Shown: positions 1 to 11,165 of the stretch, one piece after another
Layout: each line of letters opens with the position of its first letter
Numbering within the stretch: position 1 is the stretch's first letter
From: Lithodes maja
Lineage: Eukaryota > Arthropoda > Malacostraca > Decapoda > Lithodidae
Reading direction: 5' to 3'
Assembly: GCA_037953745.1 (NCBI GenBank)
Contig: JBAKBP010000686.1
Location: 186,001 to 250,000, forward strand
DNA length: 64,000 bases
Translations under genes and position numbers: made by a program
Notes under the pieces: generated by a model
Seen by the model: only the letters and a program-made list of their open reading frames with translations
Told to the model about the DNA's origin: nothing
The model's database searches: none

Positions 1-539
1 ACAGTACACCAAATAGTGATTCCGCCGTGTCCGACATCGTGCTTCCTACGACGCCCTTGATAGTGCGTCGTGCCTTACCCCGACGCCATCGCCTAAATGT
101 GTTATCTCCCGGAGGTATTGAGACGACTTTGAGACTTTATGAGAAAGCTGATGCCAAGCATAAGATTGATGAAGAAGTGAGTGACCACTCGAGTAATTAT
201 AAGTCGAGTGATTATGGCCATGAGAGTGATAAAGAACAATTCCGGGGATTTGCGAAAGAATTTGAGAGTGATGAGAGTGATGAAGGTGATGTACCAGTTG
301 TTGAGGGAGCTGGTTTACCTAAAGAAAGTGAACTTGCGAGAGTGAGTGAGTGGGAGAGTTCAAGGTCACTCACCAAATTTCGCATAAGTGACACGACTCC
401 AAGCCCTTCCCCAGGTAAATCGCCTTTCAAGCTCCATTTCTACAAGTTAAAAATACTTGAAAAGGCGGCCGCGGCAGCTAGGGAACAAGCTAAAATACTT
501 GGTGAGGATGAGGCTGTGAGTGAGGGTCAGGCGTGGTGA
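1..539 (+). pseudogene. N-terminal part of piggyBac transposase, cut by the window edge and frameshifted
   Basis: An open frame (frame 3) runs from the window edge with no stop before TGA at 537-539. There is no convincing start codon: the GTG at 27 is internal, and the frame is open upstream of it. The product is acidic and low in complexity, rich in Ser, Asp, Glu and Lys, with repeated D-E-S-D type stretches around codons for residues 55-90. That is usual for the unconserved N-terminus of piggyBac-type proteins. It overlaps the next frame by 20 bases (520-539). The simplest reading is one gene broken by a single-base indel near 500-539, either real decay or an assembly error. Confidence 0.6.
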
Positions 540-2892
540 CCCTTCTCGACCGCCATTGTCTCCCTTATCTACCCACGCCACCCAAGATGACCCGGATGCC
601 CCGCATTCTTCCCCACCACCCCCACCATTGCCAAGGGTTGAGGACCCCCCACTTTCGGCCTATTTGCCTCCTAGGTCCCCCGACAGGAGACATACTGCTG
701 CCGAAAAGGGGAAAGGTAGAAAATATACTAAGAAAATGAAGAAAAGTAAGAGAGTTTTGTTTGAGGCTCCCGCGGCGGCGTCCACCCCTGCCGGCCCCAG
801 TCATACGTCCCCGCAACTTTCCCCACGGTCCTCCCCACCTCTCCCGCCTTCAACATGTCTTCCTGCAGAAGTATTTGAGCTCGCATCACCAATACCTGGG
901 CCTAGTGAAAGTGAATCATTGCTTTCTGTGACTCGTCGCAGGCCAAGGAGCCCGGGACCTCGGGAGGACACAGCCTCACCTGTCACTCCTTCCCCACCTC
1001 GCCCACCCGCACGCCGCCCACGCATCACTGGTTCCCCGCCAGATTATGTGGGGGCCACTGATGATGAAGGGCACCGCTCTGAAGACTCTGGCCATGATTA
1101 CATAGGTCCACCGTCAGGGCAAGATGACCACTCTGACGATGACGATGACTATATGGACATCGACGACCCTCGACCCACCCGCTTGGCCCGGCTTCGTGCT
1201 GCCCGTCTTTCTGCCCGCCGCCCTGACCGACGCCCTCGCCGCCGCCCTAGGGCGCGCGCCTCCCGAGTTGGCCGTGGGCGTACTGGGCTACCAGTTGGAG
1301 CTCCTCGTCAGCGTAGACAAGACCCATTCTACGTTTTTCAGTGGCAAGACGTAGTTGATGGGGATGGATACAACCCTGATGTGCCAGCTTTTGATGAGGC
1401 ACTGGAGGGTTCAGGCATTACCCCCAATTTTCCTGCAGGCCCCAATGCTCCACCACACGAACTATTTGAGGCATTCTTTGATGAGGAGGTGGTAGGCTAT
1501 GTTGTCAAAGAGACAAACAAGCAGCACCAATTCCAGGTACACTTTTTGGGCAAGGTGACCAAGGGCCATATGAGGAAGTGGACCCCAGTGACTCATAAAG
1601 AATTCATGGTGTTCCTGGCACTCACCATGCTAATGCCTCATGTCAGGAAGCATAGGTTGCCTGACTATTGGATCACCAATGATCTGATTTCAACCCCTGC
1701 CTTCGGGAAATATATGGCTCGCGACCGGTACCTTGATATCCTCGCAGCGCTCCATCTTGTCACCAACACCGACGTCCACCGCCCAGACAAGCTGTGGAAG
1801 ATTAGGACGTTGTATGAGATGATGCGAGACCGCTTCACCTCCTACTTCAAGCCCTTCCGCAAGGTCGTCATTGACGAGTCTCTTGTGCTGTTCCGGGGAA
1901 AACTCAGCTTCCGGCAGTACATCCCCTCCAAAAGACATCGCTTTGGCATAAAATTCTTTGTGCTGTGCGACTGCCAAACTGGCTATGTCCTGGACTTCCT
2001 GGTCTACAGCGGGAAGGAAGGGGACGTGCTTGTGGACCCCCTCATTGGATTTGGCGGAGCAGTGGTGCAAGCCATGATGGACCGCTACTTCCATAAGAAT
2101 CACGTCCTCTACACGGACAACTATTACACGTCCCCCACTCTCTCACAGTACCTGCATGAGCGCAAGACGGGGACTGTAGGCACAGTACGAGGGAAAAGGA
2201 AGGGCATGCCAACTTTCCCTGCAAAGACCAAAAAAGGTGATGTCTTCAGGAAGAAGTCGGGGCCCATTCTGGCTATCCACTGGCACGACCAGCGGAAGGT
2301 CAACCTCCTGACCACCATCCACAAGGGGGAAATGGTGGAGACTGGCAAGGTGGATCGCCGCACCCAGGCCAGGGTGACCAAGCCCGATACTGTCCTGGAC
2401 TACAATGTCAACATGAGGCTGGTGGACAAGTCCGACATGCAGATAGGCTTCATTGACTGCCTGCGTACCTTGTGCAGATGGTACAAAAAGTTCTTTCTGC
2501 ATATGGTGGACATGTCAATTCTGAATGCCTATAATATATACAGGCTTCGGAATGAGAACCCACCCCTGAAGTTCAATAGCCTGCGGAGGTTCCAAAAGCA
2601 GGTGTTGACGGGGCTCCTGGAGAAGTATGCTACGCCACAGAGGGCAGTGGCACATCCTGGGCCCGCCGTTATCGACCGCTTGCAGTCTGCTCCATACCTG
2701 CTTAGGCACCAGCTTGGTTTCTTTCCTCAGAATGCAGCAGGAAGAACAAATCAGAAGCGGTGCCATGTCTGCTACCACAGCAGGGTGAGGCCGCACCCAG
2801 GTAAAAAGTCAACCACGGAGTGTGTGGAGTGCAAGGTGGCACTCTGTGCTGTAGGGTGCTTCGCTGCTTACCACACCAAGCAGGAGTTCTAA
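520..2892 (+). CDS. piggyBac transposase, catalytic part (DDE_Tnp_1_7) with C-terminal zinc-binding domain
   Basis: This is the cut-and-paste transposase that excises and inserts the element at TTAA. The first 250 residues are low complexity (Pro, Arg, Asp rich). The conserved core starts near residue 260. The three catalytic aspartates of the family are visible: Asp452 in VVIDES, Asp533 in LYTDNYYTSP and Asp636 in NMRLVDKSD. A Cys/His-rich C-terminus (CHVCYHS ... CVECKVALC ... H) spans about residues 750-785 and matches the zinc-binding DNA-contact domain of piggyBac proteins. The frame ends at TAA 2890-2892. The nominal start at 520 is GTG directly after an in-frame stop and is not a real start; the protein should continue from the upstream frame through a repaired frameshift. 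The catalytic region has no internal stop, so the copy is young or selected. Confidence 0.9.
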   Translation: MRVRRGDPSRPPLSPLSTHATQDDPDAPHSSPPPPPLPRVEDPPLSAYLPPRSPDRRHTAAEKGKGRKYTKKMKKSKRVLFEAPAAASTPAGPSHTSPQLSPRSSPPLPPSTCLPAEVFELASPIPGPSESESLLSVTRRRPRSPGPREDTASPVTPSPPRPPARRPRITGSPPDYVGATDDEGHRSEDSGHDYIGPPSGQDDHSDDDDDYMDIDDPRPTRLARLRAARLSARRPDRRPRRRPRARASRVGRGRTGLPVGAPRQRRQDPFYVFQWQDVVDGDGYNPDVPAFDEALEGSGITPNFPAGPNAPPHELFEAFFDEEVVGYVVKETNKQHQFQVHFLGKVTKGHMRKWTPVTHKEFMVFLALTMLMPHVRKHRLPDYWITNDLISTPAFGKYMARDRYLDILAALHLVTNTDVHRPDKLWKIRTLYEMMRDRFTSYFKPFRKVVIDESLVLFRGKLSFRQYIPSKRHRFGIKFFVLCDCQTGYVLDFLVYSGKEGDVLVDPLIGFGGAVVQAMMDRYFHKNHVLYTDNYYTSPTLSQYLHERKTGTVGTVRGKRKGMPTFPAKTKKGDVFRKKSGPILAIHWHDQRKVNLLTTIHKGEMVETGKVDRRTQARVTKPDTVLDYNVNMRLVDKSDMQIGFIDCLRTLCRWYKKFFLHMVDMSILNAYNIYRLRNENPPLKFNSLRRFQKQVLTGLLEKYATPQRAVAHPGPAVIDRLQSAPYLLRHQLGFFPQNAAGRTNQKRCHVCYHSRVRPHPGKKSTTECVECKVALCAVGCFAAYHTKQEF

Positions 2893-3163
2893 TAATCATA
2901 CTGAAATTGCCAAATAAAATGACAATATGTACACTATAATTATATATAGGCAAAAAGTGGAAGAAAACCAATGTATTATAATAAAAAAGTCAAGTATTAT
3001 GAGAAAATTGATACAAATACAATTCCACCATAATAATATGTGAAAGTGACACATATGTATATACCAAGTGACATTCATATGATTAGAACCTATAGAAATA
3101 TATCAATCAGTGAAAAAAGACACAATAAATTGTATATAAAACGTTTACAAATCATATAACTAA

Positions 3164-3672
3164 GTGAAAGTGACACAAGACCTAAGATTTGATGGCCAAA
3201 GTATAATAAACACCTGTGATAATGAATAATCAGTGCCTAATACAACAATAACCTACCTCAATTACTAATAAAATGTACGGTATCGAGTGAAAATGAGCAT
3301 TATCAGTGACAGTGACACTCTCTAAAGCATATTTGTCAAAGTGAAAGTGACACAAGACCTAAGATTTGATGGCCAAAGTATAATAAACACCTGTGATAAC
3401 GAATAATCAGTGCCTAATACAACAATAACCTACCTCAATTACTAATAAAATGTACGGTATCGAGTGAAAATGAGCATTATCAGTGACAGTGACACTCTCT
3501 AAAGCATATTTGTCAAAGTGAAAGTGACACAAGACCTAATATTTGATGGCCAAAGTATAATAAACACCTGTGATAACGAATAATCAGTGCCTAATACAAC
3601 AATAACATACCTCAATTACTAATAAAATGTACGGTATCGAGTGAAAATTACCAATATCAGTGAAATTGATAC
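3164..3672 (+). repeat. 177-bp tandem repeat, about 2.8 copies, inside the piggyBac 3' region
   Basis: Units start at 3164, 3341 and 3518, each opening with GTGAAAGTGACACAAGACC, so the period is exactly 177 bp twice. The first two units are almost identical. The third diverges after about 140 bases. Short GTGA/AGTGAC motifs also recur in the flanks (3045, 3303, 3656). The array lies between the transposase stop and the right terminus. It could hold transposase-binding sites, but that is a guess. Confidence 0.9.
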
Positions 3673-4068
3673 CCTAATAAACATATTTTATATAATTGGC
3701 CTCAAAATAACTAGAAAATATCAAATAAACATCACATTCTCAATATCAAACACTAAAATCGTCTAAGGGAGATAAATACTTTGGCGCGGCGAGCGGCTAG
3801 GTGCGTCGTAGCCAGGGCGGGCCGACGCTTTCGGACGCGTGAGGAAATTCCCGCATAAAAAAGCACTCGTCTTCCCGCGCTCACCATTATGCAACCAGAG
3901 GGGCTAGAGAACTCTACTAAACGCCATTCGACAGAGGAAGGTTTGTGGAACATTATTTTTTTTTATTCACAACATTACATGCAATATTCATTCATTTACA
4001 GAGTAGTTAACATAGGTAAAAAATCCTCAAAACCCCCGGTACAGCAGTACAGTCATAAGCTATAGCCC

Positions 4069-4086
4069 CCGGGGCTGGAGGGTTAA
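4069..4086 (+). other. right terminus of the piggyBac element plus TTAA target site
   Basis: CCGGGGCTGGAGGG followed by TTAA. This is the same as the right end of the 6100-6586 element (CCGGGGTTGGAGGG-TTAA) with one transition. Confidence 0.8.
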
Positions 4087-6099
4087 AGGTGAATTCCATG
4101 GGTGAAAGAAAAAAATAAGTTTAATGCAGGGTCATAACTTCTCATGAATATACTGTAATATGTGTATATGGGCAATATCGATATAATTACATTAAACTCC
4201 AGAGAAAATTTTAAATTTAAAACATTGTTGGCATTATCGGGCATCAGCTGGGCGAGTTTCAGCTGTTCAGCGTGACGAAAGAATAGAGAGGCAGCTTGTA
4301 AATAACACATGCACTCTTGGACTATCAGCTCTGTTTGTCTTTATTAATATCTTTAAATTCAATACACAAGCTCTGCAAAACATCGAAAAATGTCCTGAAG
4401 ATGTGGTGAACACCAAGAATATAATCCCATCTCACCAACAAATAACATACAGGCAATGTTTTGAGTGTTTATCCTGGTCCAGAGATAAGGGAGGTCGCTT
4501 CTAAGGCCTAGTTCTTAATGAAAGTATCGTTTTCTGTTCAATTTATATATCCAAGTTCCTTGACCAGACAGTGGTGAAGCCAAATGTTGAGCTTTACATA
4601 TGCATACAATTTATGAGTTTCTCTCAGCAAAAAGACCACAGATTCATCTACTTCCTGTGTCGAGTATTCCCGCCATTAACACCTGTGACATCATGGTAAA
4701 CACGCCAGTTCTCGCCACATAAAATATGTTAGATAAGCTATATTTCTATGTTGTTAGAACACATTGATGAAAGTTCTTCAGTATCATATCCTTAAGGGCC
4801 TAAAACCAAGCAGATCCCAATGGACATTGTAGTTTGAATAAATTTCACCCTTGGAGTTGACTTTTAACAAATATTTTGGGGTCTCCAAATGTACCCACTA
4901 GTTTGTGATCCCTAAAGGATGGGTTATAAGCATTTAGTTCCTTATTGTGTGGCCCGTAATGAGAGTATCCATATGTCTCTTCCACTCATGTTGTTCCTTA
5001 CCAAGACCTAGACCATATTATGAACAGGATAAATTACAGGGAGGCTACACACCTACCCATATAGCCTAAATTATATGTACAGTACATTATACCTAAAAAA
5101 AGCAACAAAATCTTTAAAAATTATCCAAGTTGAATTCATATTATCACCAACCCACCAATTAACTTACAAATACAGTATACCTAAATAAGGAAACCAATGA
5201 AACTAATGAATACATGCTCCAAGGATTCAAACCTAGGATACTCACACCAAAATTCTGCACACTAACCATAAAACTATCAATGCAGATTCAGATTAAAGCA
5301 TCTACTAAAATTAGTTGTTTGAAAGCAGCATATTTAATAACTACTTTTCCCACCAGATCATTCAGACACCAGGACTGTGGGAGATGGACCAGCGATCTCA
5401 AGGTGGCTTCAGTGTGTCTGACGAATACAGGGACCAGGAGACTTACTGCACCTACTGCTCTGTACTCTAGGATCCCATAATGTGTTTTATACCTACCATA
5501 CTTCTCCAAATAGGATCAATTTCTATCCTTCTTCTTTTGTCTTACAAGGCCTCATTTTGAACTGTGGACTCTCATTTTGAAATCATTATCCTTTAAAAAG
5601 TATGCAATATATTTAATTGTAGGTGCTCTTATTTATATATAGGGCCTCTCATTTTTACATTCTCTTGAATTTTGTTTGAAATGGACCTACCATTTATATA
5701 TGATAAATACATTTTTGGATCAAGATATTACTTTGAAGTAGAACCTGTTATATATTGTGTCCCTCATTTTGAAAAATGCTTTCAAAAATAACTTCTGGTT
5801 TGATATGTGCCCTGACATTATGAAAGGTGATCTCCCTCTCCTGTGTTAGTACTGTATTTATTGTAGTACTGCCTCAAGCTTTAACATCCTTCCTAAAGTT
5901 TGTATCGCATGACTGCTTTTCCTTGCAAATTTTATCGTCAACACCTGTCTGGCAGCTTATGAGGTAAACTTTTGAAATATTTTTGTCACTTGAACTAATT
6001 TATCGTCAGTCTATAATAGTTTCCAATACCAGTGCAATAGATTTCAGAAAAATGTTGACTATCAAATATTTACAATAAAAGCTCTTGTGTGATACCCCC
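4087..6099. other. no gene seen
   Basis: AT-rich sequence with no ORF above about 90 codons and no recognisable protein similarity. I saw no terminal repeats or clear tandem arrays. Confidence 0.6.
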
Positions 6100-6586
6100 T
6101 TAACCCTCCAACCCCGGGTGGTACACATGTGTACCATTATGTTTTGCCCCCAGGAACCCGGGTGGTACAACATTGTACCATTGCTTGAAAGCCTGTGAGC
6201 TTCGTGTGCGAGGCGTCGGTCCGACGCATGTAAACAACAGCCGGCTGGACCGACGCTCCGCATCTCCGGCCACAAGAAGGAGAGCGTCGCTTGTTCGTGT
6301 GTGCCTGTATGTTGTTGTTCAGTATCGAAAAATGGTGTAAAGTGGCTGGTTTGGCCATAAAGTTATCTCCAATGAAATCATCATCACAGCTCACCCAGTT
6401 GACTTAGAGAGCTCTACTTAATGCCATTTTACAGGTAAATAACACAGCTACGCTTGGGGATGCGCGGGAATGCGGGAAGCAGTCTGATTAACGAATATAC
6501 GGTAGCCTAGCCTAGACGTTTTTCGGCCAAAACACCCGGGTTTCGAGGAATATATATATAATACATAACCGGGGTTGGAGGGTTAA
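6100..6586. mobile_element. non-autonomous piggyBac element (MITE) with TTAA duplications
   Basis: TTAA at 6100-6103 is followed by CCCTCCAACCCCGG (6104-6117). The other end has CCGGGGTTGGAGGG (6569-6582) then TTAA (6583-6586), a perfect 14-bp TIR. The ends match the terminus at 4069-4082, so the piggyBac element beside it is the likely source of transposase. Next to the left TIR are two related palindromes: a perfect 16-mer at 6120-6135 and a 7+2+7 hairpin at 6164-6179. They lie in a duplicated subterminal block. It has no coding capacity. Confidence 0.88.
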
Positions 6587-7008
6587 CTAATACATTAGCA
6601 TAACCCTAGATTGAGGATTTTTTTTAAACAATGTATTTCTTAGTCCTCAATAGGCTCATCAGACCACTTTGTGTGTGTGTGTGTGCCATTTTACTTTTTA
6701 TAATTATTCATATACCAGTTTAATAGTCTTAGTATTGTACAGGCTTTTTCTACCTTACTTTCAAGATATGAGTGTTAAATGTTTGCCTCTTATTAAAGTG
6801 GCAGAGATTAAATTAGCTTAGTGATCACATCTTTTCTGATATTGTTTATTATTATAATTAGTATAATATACATGATTTTTGAAGTTTTGATTCTTGCATA
6901 CATAAATTATTTGGGAGTACTGTACTAGTTTTCAAGGGCTTTGATATGATAGATATAATATGATGCATTTTTTTACCACCATGCAATCCCTGTTCAAGAG
7001 TGGGGCTA
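6587..7008. other. no gene seen
   Basis: AT-rich DNA with a short (TG)n tract near 6671. No coding or repeat structure is recognised. Confidence 0.5.
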
Positions 7009-7217
7009 TAGTCTATTCGCTGTAAGTAGGCGAGAAATCAAGACCTCTATCCTCTGTAACTCAAAAAGGACTAGAGCAAATTTGCTGTAAATTTCCACAC
7101 ATATTCCTTGACTGACCCTTCCCAAATGGTTGAAATATTAGCTCGATTATTCTAGTCGATTTTGAGTTACAGAAGTTAGAGGTCATGATTTTTCGCCTAC
7201 TTACAGCAAATAGACTA
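7009..7217. mobile_element. foldback MITE-like element, TA-flanked
   Basis: Two arms of about 58 bp are reverse complements. The left arm starts GTCTATTCGCTGTAAGTAGG after TA (7009-7010). The right arm ends CCTACTTACAGCAAATAGAC before TA (7216-7217). Inner ends read TAACTCAAAA and TTTTGAGTTA, also found in the elements at 9132 and 18162, so these are related families. The TA target suggests the Tc1/mariner group; this is an inference. Confidence 0.75.
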
Positions 7218-9131
7218 CAGGGTGGGTGCCCTGATGTTTGAGGTACTTTAGTGGACAGTTGCCACAGATTGCTAGACTGCGCCGTCTACAACAGCACTGT
7301 CGTCTGCCAATAACACACACTGGTTAGCCCGAGCCTCAAACTCTACAAGGGCGTTATTGTAATGAAAATGCGGCCTGTATCCTGAATTATATAGAAGTGA
7401 ATAAGAGTAACCCATCATTCATTACTAATAAACTAGCCTGCTATGTACACTAACTACTGTAAGGCATTATTATTTCAAGGGAACCGCATAATTTAGTGTT
7501 CATAAATGGAAAACAATTACTGTGGCATTTATATGATCAAGTTGTCAGAATGCAGGTTGGCAAAAAACTGGAGAGATGAGGTGGTGTTGAACAATATATC
7601 CTATTTCTGTAAAATTAATCAAGGCATTAATGACTGGTTTGCCAGGTCTTGATTTCATTAATATTGTGTTTGCCAGAGTAAATATATAAACTTTCAATGT
7701 ACAGTTGGCCTAATAAGTCTTGTCAGTTGTTACTTTATTTGGCTTACCGTACTATATACTGCAGTGATGCAGGACAGTTGTTGAAGAAGGTGTATCCATC
7801 AAGAAAAGACTTACAATAACTAAATAGAGCCTGGTATGCCAATATTAAAGGGTTTAAATAAGCTTTCACTGAAAAGCTTACCAAGAAATTAGTTTATAAA
7901 GCAAACAGGAAAACAATAATTGGCAGTTTTAAGTATAAAAAAATACAGGATAGTTAATAAGTGTCTGAAAGCAACTACAGATTATAAAGATAAAGTCTGC
8001 CATTTTGAGAGTATAGTATGCAGTTGTACAATAACTTTGGAATCCAACTGTAACTTTCACTGTACAGTGTGTCATTTACAGACCTTGATTCTTGCAAAAA
8101 AAAAAAAAATTTAAACTTGTCCATGACAGTTCTTCAGGAGCATGGTCACAGCTCTGAAGGACAAAGTAAGCAGTGATTGCCTAGAGTTGCTGTGAGATAG
8201 AAGTAAGGCTAACTTTATGAACGAATGTCTTATCACCAGTCTGAACGCATAGTATCCACTTGCAAGATGACAGGCTGTCCAATAGTTTAAAGAGCCCAAC
8301 TTGAGTCAAAACGGCAACACTCCGAATCAGCTACTACCAGAACCTAACTAAAACTAATCTAAACTAACCATTTAGGATTGTGGCCATTAGGTCTCTGGGT
8401 CTTCTATTGGGTGACCTAGATGTGTGTGATTTTCTTATTTTATTATTTTTATTATTTTTTTTTTTAGTATATACAGTACCTGTACATACACTATATACAG
8501 TACTGTAAACTGAATGCCAAGTTGAACTGATTTACAGGACAGCCTTGAATTAAAATTAGTAGATAAAACATGTCTTCACTTACCACTAGCAGTGTCATCA
8601 TGGTAAGTCCTCAAGTGAGGGCAGTCATGCAGTGTTTGTTTTCAGCTGATGGCAAATTCAACCACTTAGCAGCTAATTTCTCAATATTTAATGTACAGAA
8701 ATAATGTGAAATGACCATGTTTCTGCACCATAATAATACCATATTCTGATAACTAACTATATACTTCGCTACTAAATCTTTGTAATCACTGAGTAAAGAT
8801 GAAGACTTGAAAATTTACCGTCGGCTGTAAAAACAATTGAGTATACGGTAATAAAGCATTTGACAAGAACTACTATACTTTTGGATATTAAAGAAATATT
8901 ACACTACAGTAATAATGATTTTCCCTTGTTACTTGTTTGAAATGGCAAACGGGTTTAAGATAATAGATTTTATTTCGATATCGCAACTGCTAAATAATAT
9001 ATCTCAAAATTCAGATATAGAGAGGAAAGCTGAAGGACGTGAAACTTGTGGTGTACAGTACTGTCAGAACATAAACAATACCACTGGTTCATATTATCAC
9101 TATGGATGTATTATATTAGTTTGCTTCACTG
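7218..9131. other. no gene seen
   Basis: AT-rich non-coding DNA with poly-A (8097-8111) and poly-T (about 8449-8465) runs. ORFs are short and show no similarity I recognise. Confidence 0.5.
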
Positions 9132-9329
9132 TAGGTAGTGCCAGCGAATCTTGACCCCATAACTTCTTATAAATCAAAATGAATGAAAACAATCGGGCTG
9201 ACATTTCTATAATTTGGGAAGAGTCCACCAGGAAATAGGTGTGGAGAATTACAGCCAGTTTGCTCTAGGCCCGTTTGAGTTACAGAGGTCAGGGATCAAG
9301 ATTATTGTCAAGTTTGTTGGTGCTACCTA
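9132..9329. mobile_element. foldback MITE, TA-flanked, family copy 1
   Basis: It is bounded by TA-GGTAGTGCCAGCGAA on the left and TTTGTTGGTGCTACC-TA on the right, with the arms inverted. It shares both arms and the centre (CAATCGGGCTGA, GAAATAGGTGTGGA) with the copy at 18162-18373. The left arm lacks about 14 bases that the other copy retains. No coding capacity. Confidence 0.8.
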
Positions 9330-9624
9330 TAGCATACTTTTACAGTACTGTACCTTTTGAAAAACTGTAGCGAAATGTTTACCTGTAATATTAATAATAA
9401 TTTGAGCTTTAAAGTATATATCTGCAACTAACATATTAAACATTAGTAATATATAATAAAGTTAACTGGGGATTTATAAACGCAAGGGTTTTAATACTAT
9501 TTTATTTTATACTAGATGTATCAGTAGTTATATACTTTTTTTGTTAAATAAGAATATAATATAGCACAATAAATAAATCTATACTGATGTGGGTGTATTA
9601 TTTAGATATATATAATATAAATAT

Positions 9625-10313
9625 ATTGACCAGTAGTTTTTTTTTTTTTTTTTTTTGTAATATTAGTTTAACCAGACCACTGAGCTCTACAAAGAACTCT
9701 CATAGGGCTGGCCCGAAGGATTCGATCAAGATATATAACTAAACGAGTCAAGATAGATAGGGAAGGGCAGTAGGGGAACAAATCGAGGCAGGTGAAGACA
9801 CGCAGACATTTCTCGCCAGTTCATCAGTTCAGCCGGACCACATGAGCTCCACATCAGAGCTCTTATAGGGCAGGGCCAAAGGATGAGGCAAGAACTGCTA
9901 CACCGCAACACCAACCAAGAAGTGATCAGGGCGAAGAATGAAAGATCAGGTCGAAGGTAGAAAAAATCACATCGAGAAGCAAAAAATGCATTACCGAAGG
10001 GAATCAAGTCAGTCCGGCCACATCAGCAACCGAAGAGACAAACGGGTCAGGAGTCAATCACCTAGCCAGGCCAGGGAGACATGAGATATAGGCCGCCAGA
10101 GGACAGCCAAATGGGACAGAATAAGAATAGAAGGGGAAAAACATAGAATGAGTAATGAAAAACTACTCAAAATTAGTCAAGCTGAGGACGAAAGCTCGAG
10201 GGGAGATAGGAAGGGAATTGACCACATCCATCCACCATCAAGCCCCAGTCGCCGGCCCCGAAGCCCCCCAACCGCGGCAAGGAGAGTAGTATTAGGGGGG
10301 ATTGACCAGTAGT
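9625..10313 (-). mobile_element. poly(A)-tailed retroinsertion with 13-bp target-site duplication
   Basis: ATTGACCAGTAGT occurs at 9625-9637 and again at 10301-10313. Directly inside the left copy is a poly-T run (to about 9657), so the element lies on the minus strand with a poly(A) tail. The body (about 640 bp) holds three diverged copies of a motif around 9671-9722, 9832-9890 and 10008-10025. A 93-codon minus-strand frame (9726-10007) has no similarity I recognise. It may be a SINE-like element or the 5'-truncated tail of a LINE. The duplication makes a target-primed insertion secure; the family is unknown. Confidence 0.8.
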
Positions 10314-11165
10314 GCAATAGTTAGTACTATTAGTTCAGAACTGATAAGATAGGAACTGCAATAAGACCAAGCAAGTGATATGTAAAGAACGAAAGTAATA
10401 TAAAGAGTGCCATACCTAAGGATTATATTAAAAGTAGCTAGAACAAAATACTGCATCAGTAAATACTCTTCAGCACAGAACAATACCATATTCATGATTC
10501 TAAAACTATTACACTAAATCCAAAGACCACGATAACCCAATACCTGACCATATTTATTGGTTTATTGTTAACCCATCCAGTACGAGCGCCGATCAGCATT
10601 AGTCAACTTCTACAAGTTATACACTAGTAATAGCGATGAACGTAATTTGTTACTAGTACTTGAGCTATGTTCTCTGCTAATAGAGAGCAGTAGCCGCTAA
10701 TGTCTGGAAGGCCTTACTGCTAGGTATTGGCAACACTGCCCGAGCATCAAGCAGCCATCCCCCACCATTGTTATTGTTGTAGTAGCCCCCAAGATGCCCT
10801 TTATGGAAATCCCGCGGCTACCAGGTACAGTGTTCCCTGGTGCCGCACCATCCCAGGGAGTGGAGGTCGTCGGTCCATGGGCTTGTAGCTTTGGGCCAAC
10901 GTTTCCTCCATCCACAGCCCTCCCAGCAGCGCCACCATTGCAAGTGGATCTCTTTGGTACATCCCATCAGTCAGTTCCTCCCCAGCTTTCGTGAATGATG
11001 CATCATGTCGCGCCACGGAAAAATATTTTTTGCAAAAATGGCTAGTATTGAAGGGTACCGGTACATAAATGGCAAATTCCTCTGGTATAGTTTGGGTTAA
11101 TATTATTATTATAGTATCACAATTATATTATCTTCAGAATTTTGTCCATGCATATCAACATATAG
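10314..11165. other. no gene seen
   Basis: Mostly AT-rich. A somewhat GC-richer patch at 10700-11000 is open in several frames for 65-72 codons on both strands, with no domain that I can recognise. Confidence 0.45.

Larger units (their letters stand above)
1..4086 (+). mobile_element. piggyBac-type DNA transposon, right-hand part; left end lies outside the window
   Basis: The block holds a piggyBac-family transposase (about 1-2892), an AT-rich 3' non-coding region with a 177-bp tandem repeat, and a right terminus at 4069-4082 (CCGGGGCTGGAGGG) followed directly by TTAA at 4083-4086. PiggyBac elements insert at TTAA and duplicate it. The same terminus, with one base changed, bounds the short element at 6100-6586, which supports 4082 as the true end. 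The left TIR is not visible because the coding region is already open at base 1. Confidence 0.85.

Noticed and set aside
1690..2971. Minus-strand ORFs across the piggyBac transposase
   Set aside because: They are antisense shadows of a clear DDE transposase.
3164..3672. CRISPR-like or satellite array
   Set aside because: The units are directly adjacent 177-bp copies without unique spacers, and they lie inside a eukaryotic transposon.
10697..11016. Overlapping 66-72 codon ORFs on both strands as a gene
   Set aside because: Several frames are open at once in a short GC-richer patch and no protein family is recognised.
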